From: JASLDZ01 sp038226305
Lineage (GTDB): Bacteria; Pseudomonadota; Alphaproteobacteria; Caulobacterales; Caulobacteraceae
Assembly: GCA_038226305.1 (NCBI GenBank)
Contig: JBBRQN010000019.1
Location: forward strand, 1-51,213
Length of the DNA: 51,213 nt
Direction of reading: 5' to 3'
Below the pieces are notes generated by a model. It worked only from the letters and a program-made list of their open reading frames with translations. It had not been told where the DNA came from and ran no database searches. Shown piece after piece: positions 42,513-50,004 of this stretch. Every line of letters starts with the position of its first letter. Position 1 is the stretch's first letter. Made by a program: the position numbers and the translations under genes.

Positions 42513-43928
42513 TCAGAGCCCCTTCACGATGCCTTCGACCATCTTCTTGGCGTCGGCGAAGAGCATCATGGTGTTGTCTCGGAAGAAGAGTTCGTTCTCC
42601 ACGCCCGCGTAGCCGGAGCCCATGGAGCGCTTCACGAAGAGCACCGTGCCCGCCTTCTCCACGTCCAGGATCGGCATGCCGTAGATGGCGGACTTGGGGT
42701 CGGTCTTGGCGGCGGGGTTGGTCACGTCGTTGGCGCCGATCACGAAGGCCACGTCGGCCGAGGCGAACTCGGCGTTGATGTCCTCCAGCTCGAACACTTC
42801 GTCGTAGGGCACGTTGGCCTCGGCCAGGAGCACGTTCATGTGGCCTGGCATCCGCCCCGCCACCGGGTGGATGGCGTATTTCACCTCGACCCCGTCACGC
42901 TTCAGCATGTCGCCCATCTCGCGCAGGGCGTGCTGCGCCTGGGCCACCGCCATGCCGTAGCCGGGCACGATGATCACCTTGGAGGCGTTCTTCATGATGA
43001 AGGCCGCATCGTCCGCCGAGCCGATCTTCACCGGCCGGGTCTCCTTGGCGGCGCCCTCGCCCGCGCCCGCGTCCACCGCGCCGAAGCCGCCCAGGATCAC
43101 GCTGACGAAGGAGCGGTTCATCGCCTTGCACATGATGTAGCTGAGGATCGCGCCGGAGCTGCCCACCAGGGCGCCGGTGATGATCAGGGTGTTGTTGGCG
43201 AGCGTGAAGCCCAGCGCCGCCGCGGCCCAGCCGGAATAGCTGTTCAGCATCGACACCACGACCGGCATGTCCGCCCCGCCGATGGGGATGATGAGCGTGA
43301 TCCCCAGCACCAGCGCGAGCCCGAACACCGCCCAGAACGCCCACAGGGCCGAGCCGCCGCTCATGCCGAGCACGACGATCAGCACCACCAGCGCCACGGC
43401 GATGCCGAGGTTCAGAAGGTGGCGGGCGGGCAGCAGGATCGGCGCCCCGCTCATGTTGCCGTTCAGCTTGGCGAAGGCGATCAGGGAGCCCGTGAAGGTC
43501 ACCGCCCCGATGGCCACGCCGATGGAGAGCTCGATCAGGCTCTCGAGCTTGATGCCCGCGCCTTCGGCGATGCCGTAGGCCGCGGGCGTGTAGATCGCCG
43601 CCACCGCCACGAGGCACGCGGCCATGCCCACCAGCGAGTGGAACGCCGCCACGAGCTGCGGCATGGAGGTCATGGCCACCCGCCGGGCGATCACCGCGCC
43701 CACACCACCGCCGATGGCGACGCCGCCCGCGATGATGGCCAGCGTCACCCCGTCCAGCACGCCCTGGCCCCAGAGCGTGGCGAGCGTGGTGCCGACGGCC
43801 AGGGCCATGCCGATCATGCCGAGCCGATTGCCGCCCTGGCTCGTCTGCGGGCTCGAAAGCCCCCGCAGCGTCAGGATGAAGAGAACGCCTGAGGCGAGGT
43901 AGAGAAGGGCCGCGAGGTTGGCGTTCAC
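42513..43928 (-). CDS. pntB: NAD(P) transhydrogenase subunit beta
   Basis: A 471-residue subunit of the proton-pumping transhydrogenase. The N-terminal half has about nine transmembrane helices (ALLYLASGVLFILTLRG onward). The C-terminal domain III binds NADP(H): KVIIVPGYGMAVAQAQHAL and FVIGANDVTNPAAKTDP are typical. It couples hydride transfer from NADH to NADP+ with proton entry. The start is a GTG overlapping the stop of the preceding subunit gene (GTGA). Confidence 0.96.
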   Translation of the reverse strand: MNANLAALLYLASGVLFILTLRGLSSPQTSQGGNRLGMIGMALAVGTTLATLWGQGVLDGVTLAIIAGGVAIGGGVGAVIARRVAMTSMPQLVAAFHSLVGMAACLVAVAAIYTPAAYGIAEGAGIKLESLIELSIGVAIGAVTFTGSLIAFAKLNGNMSGAPILLPARHLLNLGIAVALVVLIVVLGMSGGSALWAFWAVFGLALVLGITLIIPIGGADMPVVVSMLNSYSGWAAAALGFTLANNTLIITGALVGSSGAILSYIMCKAMNRSFVSVILGGFGAVDAGAGEGAAKETRPVKIGSADDAAFIMKNASKVIIVPGYGMAVAQAQHALREMGDMLKRDGVEVKYAIHPVAGRMPGHMNVLLAEANVPYDEVFELEDINAEFASADVAFVIGANDVTNPAAKTDPKSAIYGMPILDVEKAGTVLFVKRSMGSGYAGVENELFFRDNTMMLFADAKKMVEGIVKGL

Positions 43929-44251
43929 TTCGCGCGGTCCTTCTTCTTGTACATGGCGAGCATGCGCTGAGTGACGAGGAAGCCGCCGAAGATGTTCACG
44001 GCGGCGAGGCCCGCGGCGATGCCGCCCGCGCCCTTGGAGATCCACACGTTGGCGCTCATGGCGGCGCCCGCGACGGGATGGGCGGCGGCGGCGAGGAGGG
44101 CGCCCACGATGATCACGCTCGACACCGCGTTGGTCACTGCCATGAGCGGCGTGTGCAGGGCGGGGGTGACGCTCCACACCACGTAGTATCCGACGAACAC
44201 CGCCAGGACGAAGATCGCCAGGCGGAACACGGTGGGGTCGACGGCTTCCAT
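43925..44251 (-). CDS. pntAB: NAD(P) transhydrogenase subunit alpha, membrane part (PntA2)
   Basis: A 108-residue membrane subunit carrying the helices that are the C-terminal part of PntA in E. coli. It has three to four helices (LAIFVLAVFVGYYVVWSV; TPLMAVTNAVSSVIIVGALL; AGGIAAGLAAVNIFGGFLV). It is coupled by overlap to pntB and lies 13 bp after pntAA. The split alpha subunit is usual in alphaproteobacteria. Confidence 0.95.
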   Translation of the reverse strand: MEAVDPTVFRLAIFVLAVFVGYYVVWSVTPALHTPLMAVTNAVSSVIIVGALLAAAAHPVAGAAMSANVWISKGAGGIAAGLAAVNIFGGFLVTQRMLAMYKKKDRAK

Positions 44252-44264
44252 GTCTCGGTCTCCG

Positions 44265-45392
44265 TCAGGCGGCGGTTGCGGGGGCGCCGTCGCGGATCAC
44301 CACGGCGGCTTTCAGGATCTCGTCGTCCCACTGGGGCTCGAACGCGCCCTCCTTCGTGAGGAGCAGCGAGGCGAGGTTGACGAGGTTGCGGGCGTAAAGG
44401 GCGGAGGAGTCCGTGGCGATGGCGCCCGCCATGTTGGCGATGCCCACGATCTTGGCGCCGTTGGCGGTCTCGACCACCTGGCCGGAAGCCGCGCCCTCCA
44501 CATTGCCGCCCTGCTCGACCGCGAGGTCCACCAGGATCGAGCCTGCGCGCATGGTGGCCACCTGCGCCGCCGTGACGAGGCGGGGAGCGGCGCGGCCCGG
44601 GATGAGGGCGGTGGTGATCACGATGTCCTGCTTCTTCAGGTGCTCGCCCACGAGTTCGGCCTGCTTGGCCTGATACTCGGCGCTCATGGGCTTGGCGTAG
44701 CCCGCGGCGGTCTCGGCGGCCTTGAACTCCTCGTCCATCACGGCGACGAACTTGGCACCGAGGCTCTCGACCTGCTCCTTGGAGGCGGGGCGAACGTCGG
44801 TGGCGGTGACCACTGCGCCGAGACGACGCGCCGTGGCGATGGCCTGCAGACCCGCCACGCCCGCGCCCATCACGAACACCCGCGCCGCGGCGACGGTGCC
44901 CGCGGCGGTCATCATCATCGGCATGGCGCGACCGTAGGCCTGCGCGCCCTCGATCACGGCGCGATAGCCCGCGAGGTTTGCCTGCGACGAGAGGGCGTCC
45001 ATCGCCTGGGCGCGGGTGATGCGGGGAATCTTCTCCATCGCGAGCGCCGTGGCACCCTTGGCCGCGACAGCGTCCAGCACTGGCTGGTTGCTGGTGACGT
45101 CCAGAAGGCCCGCGACGAAGGTGCCAGGCTTGAGGGCCGCGATCTCCTCATCCGAGGGGGTGCGGACCTTGAAGAGGATGTCCGCCCCGTCCAGGGCGGC
45201 CTGCGCGGTGGGGGCGATGGTGGCGCCGGCGGCTGCGTAGTCGGCGTCGGGATAGCTGGCGAGGGTTCCGGCACCCGCCTCGACACGCACCGTCGCGCCC
45301 AGCGCGATGAGGCGCTTGACGCTGTCGGGGGTGGCCGCGACGCGAGTCTCGCCCTCACGGCGCTCACGTGTGATCGCGATCACAGCCCCCAT
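44265..45392 (-). CDS. pntAA: NAD(P) transhydrogenase subunit alpha, soluble part (PntA1)
   Basis: A 375-residue NAD(H)-binding domain I, homologous to alanine dehydrogenase. It starts with AITRERREGETRVAATP and KRLIALGATVRVEAGAG; the nucleotide-binding region is VFVMGAGVAGLQAIATARRL followed by VTATDVRP, and IPGRAAPRLVTAAQV is the mobile loop. It heads the three-gene pnt operon, which is transcribed leftward, with the oxidase subunit IV gene 101 bp upstream in the same direction. Confidence 0.95.
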   Translation of the reverse strand: MGAVIAITRERREGETRVAATPDSVKRLIALGATVRVEAGAGTLASYPDADYAAAGATIAPTAQAALDGADILFKVRTPSDEEIAALKPGTFVAGLLDVTSNQPVLDAVAAKGATALAMEKIPRITRAQAMDALSSQANLAGYRAVIEGAQAYGRAMPMMMTAAGTVAAARVFVMGAGVAGLQAIATARRLGAVVTATDVRPASKEQVESLGAKFVAVMDEEFKAAETAAGYAKPMSAEYQAKQAELVGEHLKKQDIVITTALIPGRAAPRLVTAAQVATMRAGSILVDLAVEQGGNVEGAASGQVVETANGAKIVGIANMAGAIATDSSALYARNLVNLASLLLTKEGAFEPQWDDEILKAAVVIRDGAPATAA

Positions 45393-45493
45393 GCGCGTTC
45401 CCTAAGCCCCTCTGCCCGCACACGAACGGCGGATCGTTGACCCTCAAGCTTAAAGCGGGCTGCGTTCCTGTCCAGCCGCCTCAGCCGTTAGAT

Positions 45494-45778
45494 TTAGTGC
45501 GTCTCGAGCGAGGTGGGCTTGCCCTTGAGCGCCACGAAGCCGAGGCCGCCGAGCACCGCGGTGCAGATCGCCGCCGTCATGAAGCCCAGCGACGTGCAGA
45601 AGGTCATCGCCAGGAACAGCACGATGCAGCCGACCACCAGCGAGCCCCACCGCACGAGGCCGTCGAACACGTGGTAGGTCGAGGTCTGCTCCTCGATGGG
45701 CATCTCGCCCTGCGTGAACGCCGACTGGCCGTTGATGACGTGGACGACGTCGGCGTCGTGCTGGGCGGCCGGATCCAT
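45494..45778 (-). CDS. aa3-type cytochrome c oxidase subunit IV
   Basis: A 94-residue small subunit with two hydrophobic segments (WGSLVVGCIVLFLAMTFC and FMTAAICTAVLGGLGFVAL). It matches the bacterial aa3 oxidase subunit IV (PF07835-type) by length, spacing and the amphipathic N-terminal EEQTSTYHVFDGLVRWG. It lies upstream of the pnt operon, an order seen in many alphaproteobacteria. No other oxidase genes are here. Confidence 0.8.
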   Translation of the reverse strand: MDPAAQHDADVVHVINGQSAFTQGEMPIEEQTSTYHVFDGLVRWGSLVVGCIVLFLAMTFCTSLGFMTAAICTAVLGGLGFVALKGKPTSLETH

Positions 45779-45923
45779 AGGCGATCTCCGGGCATCGCAC
45801 GTCTAGCGGCGAGCCTGATTGGGGTTGCGTCGGCTCGTCTACACTTACGCGCGCCTTCGGCTCAAGACTTGGGGGTGCGCTGGAGGCTTGCGAGCGGCCC
45901 GGCTGCCGCTATGGGTCGCGCCC

Positions 45924-47273
45924 ATGCCCGCAAGTGCCGCACAGCCTCAGGCGCCCGCCTCGAAGTCGGAGACCGGCTTTCCGCCCCTGTCGCGCTCGGC
46001 CTTCGTGATCGTGTTCGGCGTGTCGCTGGCGGTGGCTGCGGGGAACAGCGGCCTACAGTCGGTGCTGCCCGCCATCGGCCGACAGATCGGCATCCCCGAC
46101 CCCCTGATCGCGGCGATCTTCTCGCTCTCGGCCCTGCTCTGGACGGTCTCGGCCCCCTACTGGGCCAAGCGGTCGGACCGGGACGGGCGCCGCCCGATGA
46201 TCACCCTGGGCCTCTTCGGCTTCGCCATCTCCATGACCGGATGCGCCTGCGTGGTGTGGGCGGGGCTGCACAAGTTCATCCCGCCGCTCCTGGTGTTCGG
46301 GGGCTTCGCGCTCCTGCGGGCGGTGTTCGGGCTGATCGGCTCGGCGGCCAACCCTGCCAGCCAGGCCTATGTGGCCGAACGCACCCACTCGGAGAGCCGC
46401 ACCGAGGCGCTGTCGCAACTGGCCGGCGCCTTCGGCCTGGGCACCATCGCGGGCCCGGCGATCGCGCCCCTGTTCGTGATCGGCATCCTCGGGCTGGCCG
46501 GGCCGATGTTCTTCTTCGCCGCCTTCGCCGCCCTGATGCTGCTCGCCGTGTGGAAGGGCGTGCCTGAGACGCGCGTCGCCAAACCCGCGGCCGCCGACGA
46601 CGACGCCGTGGACCTCGCCCCGCAGGGCAAGTCCGCCGGGTTGTGGCGAGACCCCGCGATCCGGCCCTTCCTGTTCTACGGCCTGCTCGCCGGATCGGCG
46701 CAGCAGGTGAACGGCTATACCCTGGGCTTCCTCGTCATCGACAAGCTCGGCCAGACGCCCATGCAGGCGCAGAAGCTGATCGGGGTGGCGATGATGGCCG
46801 GGGCGATGGCCGGGCTTCTCGCCCAGTGGGGACTGATCCGCATGTTCCGCATGGGGCCGAGGCATCTGTTGCGTTGGGGAGCCGGGCTGGCGGCCCTGGG
46901 CAACCTCGCCCTCGCCTTCGCGCCGAGCTACGAGATGCTGGTCTTCGCCTATGCGCTCATCAACCTGGGCTATGGCTTCTGCCGGCCGGGGTTCACGGCA
47001 GGGGCGTCGCTGGCGGCCAGCGACAAGCGGCAGGGCGAGATCGCGGGGGCCGTCACCGCCGTGAACGGCGCCTGCGTGATCGTGACCCCGGTGCTGGGGG
47101 TGGCGCTCTACAAGCTGTTCAACCCGGCGCCGTTCCTGATGAACGCGGCGATCCTCACGGCGCTTCTGGCCTACGTGTTCCACGCCGTGGCGCTGAAGCG
47201 GGCCGGGGTCGCCCCCACCGACGACGCCCAGAACGCCGCCTCGACCTACGACTACGCCGAGGGCGGTGGCTGA
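45924..47273 (+). CDS. Major facilitator superfamily transporter
   Basis: A 449-residue MFS permease with twelve transmembrane helices in two halves. The first-half loop 2-3 motif is WAKRSDRDGRRPMITLGL, the usual GxxxDRxGRR pattern. The substrate is not predictable; the fold suggests drug or small-molecule efflux. ATG 45924 was chosen; the upstream frame is not hydrophobic. Its last 22 bp overlap the end of the convergent lytic transglycosylase gene. Confidence 0.88.
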   Translation: MPASAAQPQAPASKSETGFPPLSRSAFVIVFGVSLAVAAGNSGLQSVLPAIGRQIGIPDPLIAAIFSLSALLWTVSAPYWAKRSDRDGRRPMITLGLFGFAISMTGCACVVWAGLHKFIPPLLVFGGFALLRAVFGLIGSAANPASQAYVAERTHSESRTEALSQLAGAFGLGTIAGPAIAPLFVIGILGLAGPMFFFAAFAALMLLAVWKGVPETRVAKPAAADDDAVDLAPQGKSAGLWRDPAIRPFLFYGLLAGSAQQVNGYTLGFLVIDKLGQTPMQAQKLIGVAMMAGAMAGLLAQWGLIRMFRMGPRHLLRWGAGLAALGNLALAFAPSYEMLVFAYALINLGYGFCRPGFTAGASLAASDKRQGEIAGAVTAVNGACVIVTPVLGVALYKLFNPAPFLMNAAILTALLAYVFHAVALKRAGVAPTDDAQNAASTYDYAEGGG

Positions 47274-48577
47274 CCCGGGCCTGAAGGGATCGGAACCGCC
47301 GCATCCGCCGTGCCGAGCCCCGCCTGCAGTTTCAGCATGCCGATCAGGCTCAGGGGCAGGTAGCCGTCGGCAGGAAGGCCCTGGCCGGCCTGCCAGCCGC
47401 GGGCCGCCTTGCGGGTGGCGGTGCCGAACACCCCGTCGGCCGCGCCGGGATCGAAGCCCAGACGGAGGAGCGCGGTCTGCGCCGCCATCCGGTCCGCCAG
47501 GCCCAGCGGCGGGTCGTCCGGCCAGGCCTTGATGAGCGGAGCGCCGCCCGCGATCCCGTCGGCCAATACGCCCACGCCCAGCGCATAGGCCGTGGAGTTG
47601 TTGTAGGCGCGGATCGCCATGTGGTTCGGGAAGATCAGGAACGCCGGCCCCCGCCACCCCTGCGGCATGATCAGACTGGCCACGGACTCCAGGTCGGCCG
47701 GGCGATAGCTGCCCCCATCGGCCGGGGTCACGCCCAGGGCGCGCCACTCCGCCGGGGTGCGGGTCGGCCCCTCCACCTGCGTGAAGTCGAAGCCCTGCAC
47801 GGGCACCTGCACCTCCCGCGCCCAGCTGCCGCCCCGCCGCCACGCCGCCTTGCGCGACAGGAAGTTCGCCGCCGAGGTAAGGGCGTCGGCGGAGGAGCCC
47901 CAGATGTCGCGCACCCCGTCGCCGTCGCCGTCCACGCCCCAGTTCAGGAAGTCTTCCGGGGTGAACTGCGTCTGCCCCATCGCCCCGGCCCATGAGCCGC
48001 GCAGCTTGGCGCGGGACACCTCGCCCGAGCGGATGATCTTCAGCGTCTGGAACAGCTGCGCCTCGGCCCAGGCGGGGCGGTGCCCCTCGGCCGCCAAGGT
48101 CGCGTAGGAGCGCACCACGTCATAGTCGCCGAGGTTGGACCCGAACGCCGTCTCCACCCCCCAGATCGCTACGAGGATCTCGGCGGGCACGCCGTATTTG
48201 TCCGCCGCCGGGTCGAGGAAGGCGGCGACGGCGGCGCGTTTCTGGCGCCCGATGGCGATGCGCGAGGCCGACGCGGTGGCCTGCACATAGGCCCCGGTGG
48301 GCTTGGTGAACTCCGGCTGGCGGCTGTCCAGCGCCAGCACGCGGGGGTCCGCCGTCAGGCCCGCGAGCTCCCGGTCGAGGAAGTCTTCAGGCCAGCCGGC
48401 CACCATCGCCCGCTGGCGAAATCCGGGCAGCCAGGCGTCGAAGCGGGGGTCGGTCTCAGGGATGCCCACGGTGGGGCGGGGGCCGGCCTCGCCCGGAACC
48501 TGGCTGAACGGCGGCCAGGCGGTCGCCGGCGCAATGGCCAGGCCAGCGGTCGATGCGAGGAATGCGCGCCGTTTCAT
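47252..48577 (-). CDS. mltB: Lytic murein transglycosylase (MltB-like) with peptidoglycan-binding domain
   Basis: A 441-residue periplasmic enzyme cutting the MurNAc-GlcNAc bond of peptidoglycan with a 1,6-anhydro product. A short signal peptide (LASTAGLAIAPATA, near residues 7-20) is followed by the SLT_2 catalytic domain: the catalytic Glu142 in ILVAIWGVETAFGSNLG and the GAMGQTQFTPEDFLNW block. The C-terminal 60 residues form a PG_binding_1 domain (LLRLGFDPGAADGVFGTATR). No lipobox is seen, so it is the soluble rather than lipid-anchored type. ATG 48577. Confidence 0.92.
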   Translation of the reverse strand: MKRRAFLASTAGLAIAPATAWPPFSQVPGEAGPRPTVGIPETDPRFDAWLPGFRQRAMVAGWPEDFLDRELAGLTADPRVLALDSRQPEFTKPTGAYVQATASASRIAIGRQKRAAVAAFLDPAADKYGVPAEILVAIWGVETAFGSNLGDYDVVRSYATLAAEGHRPAWAEAQLFQTLKIIRSGEVSRAKLRGSWAGAMGQTQFTPEDFLNWGVDGDGDGVRDIWGSSADALTSAANFLSRKAAWRRGGSWAREVQVPVQGFDFTQVEGPTRTPAEWRALGVTPADGGSYRPADLESVASLIMPQGWRGPAFLIFPNHMAIRAYNNSTAYALGVGVLADGIAGGAPLIKAWPDDPPLGLADRMAAQTALLRLGFDPGAADGVFGTATRKAARGWQAGQGLPADGYLPLSLIGMLKLQAGLGTADAAVPIPSGPGQPPPSA

Positions 48578-48637
48578 GGGGGCAAGGTAGCCGGTCGCGG
48601 ATGAACGGTCCAACACCAGCGGATCGGCAGCCCTGCG

Positions 48638-48666
48638 TTGACAGGGCGGGGCCTCGCCCATAGAAG
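48638..48666 (+). promoter_or_regulatory. Consensus-like sigma-70 promoter upstream of rpmJ
   Basis: TTGACA (48638-48643) and TAGAAG (48661-48666) are separated by 17 bp. It is the best promoter match in the window and points to rpmJ, 117 bp downstream of the -10 element. Confidence 0.6.
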
Positions 48667-48681
48667 AGCGCTCCGCCGAGG

Positions 48682-48709
48682 TCCGCGCCCGAAAGAGCGC
48701 GGATTTTTT
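48682..48709 (+). terminator. Intrinsic terminator-like hairpin between promoter and rpmJ
   Basis: TCCGCGC-CCGAAAGA-GCGCGGA, a 7-bp GC-rich stem, is followed directly by six T. It lies 16-43 bp after the -10 element, ahead of rpmJ, so it is either an attenuator or the end of a very short transcript. Confidence 0.65.
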
Positions 48710-48782
48710 GTTGACCCATTTCCCCGACGAGGGCGCGGCCAGGCCGCCGCTCGAAGTCGCAGACAGCCTACGGATCGATCCG

Positions 48783-48908
48783 ATGAAGGTTCGCAGCTCG
48801 CTCAAGTCGCTGAAGGGTCGCCACCGCGACTGCAAGCTCGTGCGCCGCAAGGGCGTCGTCTACATCATCAACAAGACCGACCCGCGCTTCAAGGCGAAGC
48901 AGGGCTGA
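48783..48908 (+). CDS. rpmJ: 50S ribosomal protein L36
   Basis: A 41-residue L36, starting MKVRSSLKSLKGRHRDCK and ending DPRFKAKQG. It has only Cys17 and lacks the four zinc ligands of the zinc-binding form, so it is the zinc-independent (C-minus) type. It is a small basic 50S protein. The gene has its own promoter, an upstream terminator-like hairpin and a downstream terminator, and is alone in its unit. Confidence 0.95.
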   Translation: MKVRSSLKSLKGRHRDCKLVRRKGVVYIINKTDPRFKAKQG

Positions 48909-48982
48909 TCTTCTCCGTGTGACCGGTCGGCCCGCGCCGCCCGGTCTTCGGACATCCAGTCTGGGGACATCGAACTTCGCAA

Positions 48983-49015
48983 GCCGCGCTTTCCGCACCG
49001 GAGAGCGCGGCTTTT
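48983..49015 (+). terminator. Intrinsic terminator of rpmJ
   Basis: GCCGCGCT (48983-48990) pairs with AGCGCGGC (49004-49011) across a 13-base loop and is followed by TTTTGCGTTT. It lies 75 bp beyond the rpmJ stop. Confidence 0.8.
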
Positions 49016-49044
49016 GCGTTTCCGCCCAACCGCCGCCAGGCGGG

Positions 49045-49905
49045 TCAGGAGCGGAACAGGGCGCTCCGCAGGCGCGACAGGGGCGAGGCGGAGCGCGGCG
49101 CCAGGCCATCCAGCCCCCGCTGCAGAAGGCGGCGCACGGTCTCCATGTCGGCCGCAGGACTGGCGAAGCCCTCCGTGCCGGGGCGGTCGCGCAGCACGCG
49201 ATAGATATAGATGATCTCCTCCTCGGTGCGCAGGTCGCCCTGCGCCTCGGCGTCGGTGGAGGCGATCAGGCTGAGGCCCAGCCCGTCGAGGGAGGCGGCG
49301 GCGGCGATCACCTTGTCCCAATCGGCCCGGGGCAGGGCGTGCCAGTGACAGTCGTGCCCCGTGCGCTTGGCCTCCGACAGGATGTGGGCCGACAAGGCGG
49401 CGCGATCCTTGTCCGCCCAGGAGTCGTGCCAGCCGAGGCAGAACGACATGACGTGCTCCCGCGTCTCCAGCCAGGCCTCGTCGCGCTGCAGGAGGTGGTC
49501 GAACAGCACGTGGGAAAAGGTGGCGGGAGGGCGGGCGGCGTCCCGCCCGGTCACGGCAGGCACCGAGAGCACCACGATCCCGCCGGGCTTCACCAGACTG
49601 TGCCACCCGCGCACCGCGGCGATGTGATCGTGGATGTGCTCCAGGACGTTGTGGGCGATCAGGAAGTCCGCCCCGCCCGGAAAGTCCCTCGCGAAATCTG
49701 CAGGATCGGCGAGGGGATAGTCCACGTCCTGGCCGAACAGGTCGTGGAGTTCGGCCGCGCCGCGCTTGTCGTAGAAGACGGCGGAGGCCCCCTCCGGCAG
49801 GTCGTGCGGCGACACCCCGGCGCCGATTTCGATGCCCCGCCCCGCGAGGTGCGGCTCGGCGATGCGGCGGCGAATGTCGTGGCCGCTCCACTGCGGGCGG
49901 ATCAT
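49045..49905 (-). CDS. Class I SAM-dependent methyltransferase
   Basis: A 286-residue methyltransferase. The motif I block is RGIEIGAGVSPHDLPEG near residue 24, and the post-I/II part is DFLIAHNVLEHIHDHIAAVR with VKPGGIVVLSVPAVT as motif III. This layout matches methyltransferases found beside sugar and lipid genes, but no such genes are next to it here. The start is set at ATG 49905, 51 bp after an upstream GTG that would add 18 unconserved residues. It is convergent with rpmJ and lies 99 bp downstream of polA. Confidence 0.82.
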   Translation of the reverse strand: MIRPQWSGHDIRRRIAEPHLAGRGIEIGAGVSPHDLPEGASAVFYDKRGAAELHDLFGQDVDYPLADPADFARDFPGGADFLIAHNVLEHIHDHIAAVRGWHSLVKPGGIVVLSVPAVTGRDAARPPATFSHVLFDHLLQRDEAWLETREHVMSFCLGWHDSWADKDRAALSAHILSEAKRTGHDCHWHALPRADWDKVIAAAASLDGLGLSLIASTDAEAQGDLRTEEEIIYIYRVLRDRPGTEGFASPAADMETVRRLLQRGLDGLAPRSASPLSRLRSALFRS

Positions 49906-50004
49906 CCGGCCGGCGCCCGGGAAAGCATTGCGGCCTTGGTCATCGCCCGAGGCTAACACGCCGGGGCCGCGACCCTCCAGCCGTCGCCGGGAGGCCGGCC
50001 ATCG

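Noticed and set aside
46053..47993. 646-residue open frame on the minus strand
   Set aside because: Covers the MFS and transglycosylase genes in another frame; Arg/Gly-rich shadow.
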